Translations under genes and position numbers: made by a program | Assembly (NCBI GenBank): GCA_003194525.1 | Contig: NBIV01000227.1 | Location: 62,001-126,000 of the forward strand | Source: Gracilariopsis chorda | Taxonomy: Eukaryota > Rhodophyta > Florideophyceae > Gracilariales > Gracilariaceae | Reading direction: 5' to 3' | DNA: 64,000 nucleotides | In this document: piece after piece, positions 59,711-64,000 of the stretch | Position numbering within the stretch: the first letter of the stretch is position 1 | How the letters are laid out: each line of letters opens with the position of its first letter | Notes under the pieces: generated by a model | Seen by the model: only the letters and a program-made list of their open reading frames with translations | Database searches by the model: none | Told to the model about the DNA's origin: nothing

Positions 59711-60739
59711 CCTCAGTTGTCCATCTTTGTAAAGAAAAGTCACCTTCAGATAGTGATTGTCACCTTTGGATATACCGGAGCACCCCCTCAACTGAACACG
59801 GCATGTCCTTTTCGAGCCCCTCATAAAACACTTGCTCCATGTCACTATCCCATTTCCGCAGTGCGGCCGGTGTCGCTACCCTGTACTGTCATAAATGTAG
59901 AAGTCACAGGTCTTGGTATTCAAAAAGGAACCCTGTCACTACCCTAATGTCGTCTTTAACCAGTTTCTAATTGGCTTACAAAAGGATCGAGATCACGTGT
60001 TGTTTAACCCTTTTGGATCTAGTTCGCATATCGCTTCTATAATAGCGATAAAGTGCAGGCTTCATTGGACAAAACCAAAAATGATTGCTAGTCACTCTGC
60101 CATGCGGATACTCGGCTTAAAGCTAGAATACTAGCGTTAAGTCGAGTACAGTTATTGGCGCAATCTTGATTCGTGATAGCGTCTTGACCAATTCAAGTGC
60201 TTGAAACAAAAGGACGAAACCATTATTTGCATCCCTTCCTCACAGCATCATCATTCCTTTCCAATACGAGAGCTACAATGCTCAAAGAAACCAGACAAAA
60301 CCCGTGAAAACCCTCGGACAGAAATTCTGGCTTGCCGTCAATGCAGCAGTAGTCTTCAAAATGAGCAACAATAACGCCACAAATGACTTTCATCCCTCAA
60401 ATGAAAGTAAAAGTTCTCCACCCATGAAACCAAAATAACAATACACACAGGCAGCAAAGTTGCTTTAAAAGAAGATGAAACTGAAACTTTTGTAATCACA
60501 GCTTTAAGAAGCTCTGAACAAAAAGTATTATATGTGAACGTTTACTACTGAGCAAAATGGAAGAACAATAGCAACCTTCGTTTGTCCAAACCAGTAATCA
60601 TTAGTCAAGCTTTCCAACAAGTAGCTTGGACTGTTCCAGCTATTGCTGAATGGCTCCTTCCTGAAATGTGTCCGGGACTGGACTTTGCGTGAAATAATGA
60701 CGCGTGGTAGCAGGAAGGCACTACGAATTGACGAATTAT
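59711..60739. other. Remainder of the split tandem repeat, then gene-free sequence
   Basis: 59716-59845 completes the repeat unit cut by the Ty3-type element. A further gtcactaccct word repeats near 59865 and 59935. The rest to 60739 holds short frames only and may include the degraded front of the piggyBac element. Confidence 0.45.
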
Positions 60740-62117
60740 TGTCATATTTATGAATAGAGCTAGTACATCTGATTATCGATTGAATCATCTGCGGGACTAC
60801 TGGACTAAATCAGAGATCTTATAGATACCGTTTCTCCGAAAGACAATGGGTCGAGACAAGTTCTTGGGAATCACAGCCACTTTACAATTTTATCGTTCTT
60901 ATGATGCTGATATGGCCGTGACAGATCCGCTCTGGCACAGTCCAAATCTTCTTGACCACTTTTCAATACATGCGGCAATTTTAGCAGTTCTTGTGGGAGT
61001 AAGTTCTCTTGACGAGAATACTGTGCGCTGTAAGGGCCGTAAAACAGCTCGATCATATATGGAAAATACATATCTGTTCAGAAACCAGCGTGGACCGGTG
61101 GAACGCAAAGTCGATGGGTCATTAGTTGCGAAACCTAGGCCTACTGCATTTTGGTACACCCAGATGGCAAATCAGATTCAAATGCATCTGACATCTGCAG
61201 AAGGACGGATGAGGGTAAAGGATAACTTCTAGACACGCCATTTGTTGGCGTGACAATTTTGGAAGTTGAATGACGGCGAATGCAAGGTACTTGGCACCAT
61301 TACATACAATACCATAGACGGTTCCAACCGCTCAGCGCTTCAAAAAGCGATCTAGAGCATACGCCATGCACCTAGAGAAGATTGGCGTCTACTACAGGTG
61401 AACCAGCGATAGAGGACCTAAACCGCACCTGTTATGGTTGCGGAGAAGGCCGATTTTGTTGTTCTCAAAGACCGCTCCGTTGTCTCTTTTTATACAAACG
61501 AATTGGCGGCTACATCGTCACAGCGCATCAGTTATCCAGACAAACACGCTGTTATATGTGTACATGGCCTAACACCTCTGCAGCGCTGGTTAGGTAATGA
61601 ATCGATGCGACGCACGACTTTGAAAGTACCAGCGATCGTTGTGGCATACAATTTATTCATGAATGCTGTGGATTGATTTGATCAACATCGCTCTACATGC
61701 GCTACCCTTCGAAAAGAACACCTAGTTTCAATAATTCTTCTTACATTTATCTTGGACGCATGTATCGTCAACGCACATGCTTTACTCAACGCAATCAGCG
61801 AACCCATCAAGAAAATCATGGATATTAGTATCATGAAGCAGAGAATAATCAGACAACTTGTAGCAGATTACGTCCTCTACCAACAACAGGGAGCATCATT
61901 AAGCCGCGTTCCAGCCACTGAGAGCGTTGGACACTCTGAAGTACCTAAATCTCACTTCCTCTTGCAGACTGAAGGGAAACGTAGTGTACGTTGTATGATG
62001 TGCAGATGTTTAGGAAAGAACGAAAGTTCGGTATACACAATCTATTCATGTACAGAATGCAGACGCGGGTTTCACGTTAGCTGCTTTTCCTTTTTTCCAC
62101 CACCAAGAAGCATTTGA
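60740..62117 (+). pseudogene. Decayed piggyBac-type transposase
   Basis: The best part is 60846-61232 (MGRDKFLGITATLQFYRS, then SLDENTVRCKGRKTARSYM), which matches the piggyBac DDE domain; SLDE carries the first catalytic Asp. In another frame at about 61434-61676, VVLKDRSVVSFYTNE carries the second and VVAYNLFMNAVD the third, with a TGA right after that Asp followed by FDQHRS. At 61740-62117 the C-terminal helices (ILDACIVNAHALL) and a Cys-rich finger (CMMCRCLGKNE, CTECRRGFHVSCF) remain. At least two frameshifts and two stops separate the pieces, so it is dead. I could not find the TTAA-flanked ends. Confidence 0.85.
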
Positions 62118-64000
62118 TTCTATCTGCCCCGATATATTTGAAGCAGTCAAAACAACAAAGATGTGGAGCAACGCGTTTGCGCAATATTGGTGGGGATACA
62201 ACTCATAGCAGCATGACGTGGTTGCCAGAATGGCTCTACATTATATGAGCTGCACTTCGATGGAGTGGTACCATTTGGACTGGTTTAGTGTGTGCAAGTT
62301 CTCCTAGGAAGGTAAGAATCTGGGGTAGATTGCAGAATCATGGACGCTTGTGCGCGTGTGCTACAGCGCATGCTGTGATGTTATGTTTTACTTATCACGA
62401 CCGCGCAGGGTGCCTGACACTATTCTAGCCTCATGTGTGGACCTGAGGAGGTGTGCACTATTCCAGTTAATTATTACTATTTATTTCTGTAGTGTAACTA
62501 CTTAGGTTAGCGCGACCACACTGTCACGAGCACTGAGTAAAGTCAACCGGAGTCTTTGGTCACATAAGTGTTCAGTTTGACCTGACGAGTCCGGCTCTGG
62601 ATTGTATTGCCTTTGCAGCGTGCAGTACTCCATCCGGAGGGTCACCGAAATCTGTTTGTACTATGTACCCGCTCGGTACGACTACAGATATACTGTGTTC
62701 ACTAATTGTCGTGCGACTTCTATTTTCTCTGTGTTACAGATATCAACCTGAAGTAGAATACTACGTCCTTTGGCCAACTTGAATAGTAGTCTACTAGAGG
62801 CTAGTAGCGGCAGAGAGCCAGCCACTGGGGTGACAATTCACTGGGTCTACTAGTGACGTGGGCACCAACTGGCAGCGAGATGCAATGCGCGGGCGCTATC
62901 TCAAGTCCCTACAGGTCGGGAGAATATTAGCGATGGCTTGGAGGCCTTTGGAGTTCTACTGGCTGCATATGGTGGCAAGAAGACGGTGAGGGTGCTTGCC
63001 TTTACTCTTCGGAGATAGGCGGCATTCGAGCCAACCTATATAGCTGGCGAGGCGCTCTGACCTCCGGTAATTATCCTAAAAAATTAAACAAAAATAGCTA
63101 CATCATAAAACTTGAGACCACAGTGCCTTGGCATTCTCACAGTCGTCTGGTATCCCCTGCCTTGGCACCCAGCTTGGCCACGTAGGATATTTAGGCCAGC
63201 AAGGGTCTGACCTCTGCCAGCCCGGACCTTTCGTTACCTCACCACTCCACATGCTCGATGGTCATTCTCCTACACGACCCTGTATTAGGTATTGTTTTGT
63301 TGTTTCTTGTTGCTTTCGCAACCACCGTCGGGTCTGCTCCCGCTGTCCGCAGGACATGTCGGGTGGTTCCGTTCTGCCTTTGGATACCACCCTTTTTCTG
63401 GATTCGCACGGGTCCACCGTACGAGTATTTCACCGGTTCCCGGTTCTACGGTTCTTCTTTATCTCCGTAATATTTCCGAGATACCGTCGGTCTTGAAGTG
63501 CAACGCCCTCAGGGAGGGACTCTGGGTACTTGAACGCTTTCCCGATATTATCGGTTGTGTAGTGTGTATATGAACTACGCCCCACAATGGTGGGTATGGA
63601 CACGTGGGACACGGTTTTGGGTCAATTGGCGGCTGGCCACAGTAGTGAATGTTGCCACGGAATGTGGAGTATTTTAGGTAATTTTATTTATTATTTTCAC
63701 ACCCATTTCTGGGAAGCTAGTACTTAGTGCGACGGCGCACTGCCGTCGCACCAGTAAACCTTCCCCAACAAGGGACCCCAACCTGGGGAATTGGCTCTGA
63801 GCTTTACCGCCTCCGCGTGTCCTCAACTCCTCCTTGGAGGGAAGCACCGTAGTGTACGGAAATTCACCCCCCTTGCACATCTAAAGAAACCCATCACTGG
63901 GAGTATAATTGTTCCAATCATATTGGTGTTTCGCCCTGTATAGGGAGTCCTGTCCACCGGCATTGCCGTATCTGCTCGTCGCTCTCGCGACCCACTTCGT
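62118..64000. other. Unassigned sequence to the window end
   Basis: No gene I can support. A perfect 10-bp-arm hairpin (gtgcgacggc-gcact-gccgtcgcac) lies at 63727-63751, and a short palindrome (cctccttggagg) at 63828-63839. The open frames around 63128-63612 overlap on both strands and resemble nothing known. This may be another degraded repeat. Confidence 0.45.

Noticed and set aside
63128-63612. Overlapping frames near the right end
   Set aside because: Open on both strands without similarity; more likely repeat-derived sequence.

Overview
This is a nuclear window from a eukaryote. Most host genes are uninterrupted or nearly so and are packed tightly on both strands, with balanced base composition. 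The second half is loaded with mobile elements. The gene set (type II pantothenate kinase, kynureninase, TIM50, membrin, V-ATPase H, NOSIP, taxilin, a hedgehog-type Hint protein, DUF547, and a protein with a plastid-type N-terminus bearing an early Phe) together with few short introns and young LTR elements fits a red alga, most like a florideophyte such as Chondrus. That assignment is inference; no marker gene proves it.

Layout. 1-34.7 kb is gene-rich. In order: a partial secreted protein (-), a membrane-anchored trypsin-like protease (+), NOSIP (+), taxilin (-), kynureninase (-), an intron-containing tRNA-Val(UAC) (-), TIM50 (-) head-to-head with the SNARE membrin/GOSR2 (+), a DESI/PPPDE isopeptidase (-), a secreted Hint-domain protein (-) head-to-head with a DUF547 protein (+), V-ATPase subunit H with two introns (+), pantothenate kinase (-) head-to-head with a small unknown gene (+), a divergent phosphate-carrier-like SLC25 protein (+) behind a 117-bp tandem repeat, a CS-domain/Sel1-repeat tail-anchored protein (+), and a divergent pair made of a probable plastid protein (-) and a multi-pass membrane protein (+). 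These are housekeeping genes of different pathways. There is no operon-like logic beyond repeated divergent promoters.

36.6-62.1 kb is a nest of transposons. A 7.3-kb Ty1/copia-type element (36644-43970; 251-bp LTRs differing at 2 positions; target duplication GAACG) carries a 470-codon antisense open frame between pol and the 3' LTR, and it landed inside a 43-bp palindrome. Next is a Mutator-like (MULE) transposase gene preceded by a J-domain frame (47751-52719). That transposase is split by a 1587-bp element (49980-51566; 15-bp terminal inverted repeats, target duplication AAT) carrying only a Myb-like (DUF6818-type) gene; excising it restores the MULE reading frame exactly. A strikingly AT-rich 6.7-kb Ty3-type element (52991-59710; 371-bp LTRs differing at 1 position; target duplication CCTCA), with two extra open frames, sits in a tandem repeat downstream of the MULE. 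A decayed piggyBac transposase follows (about 60740-62117). The last 1.9 kb shows no gene I can support.
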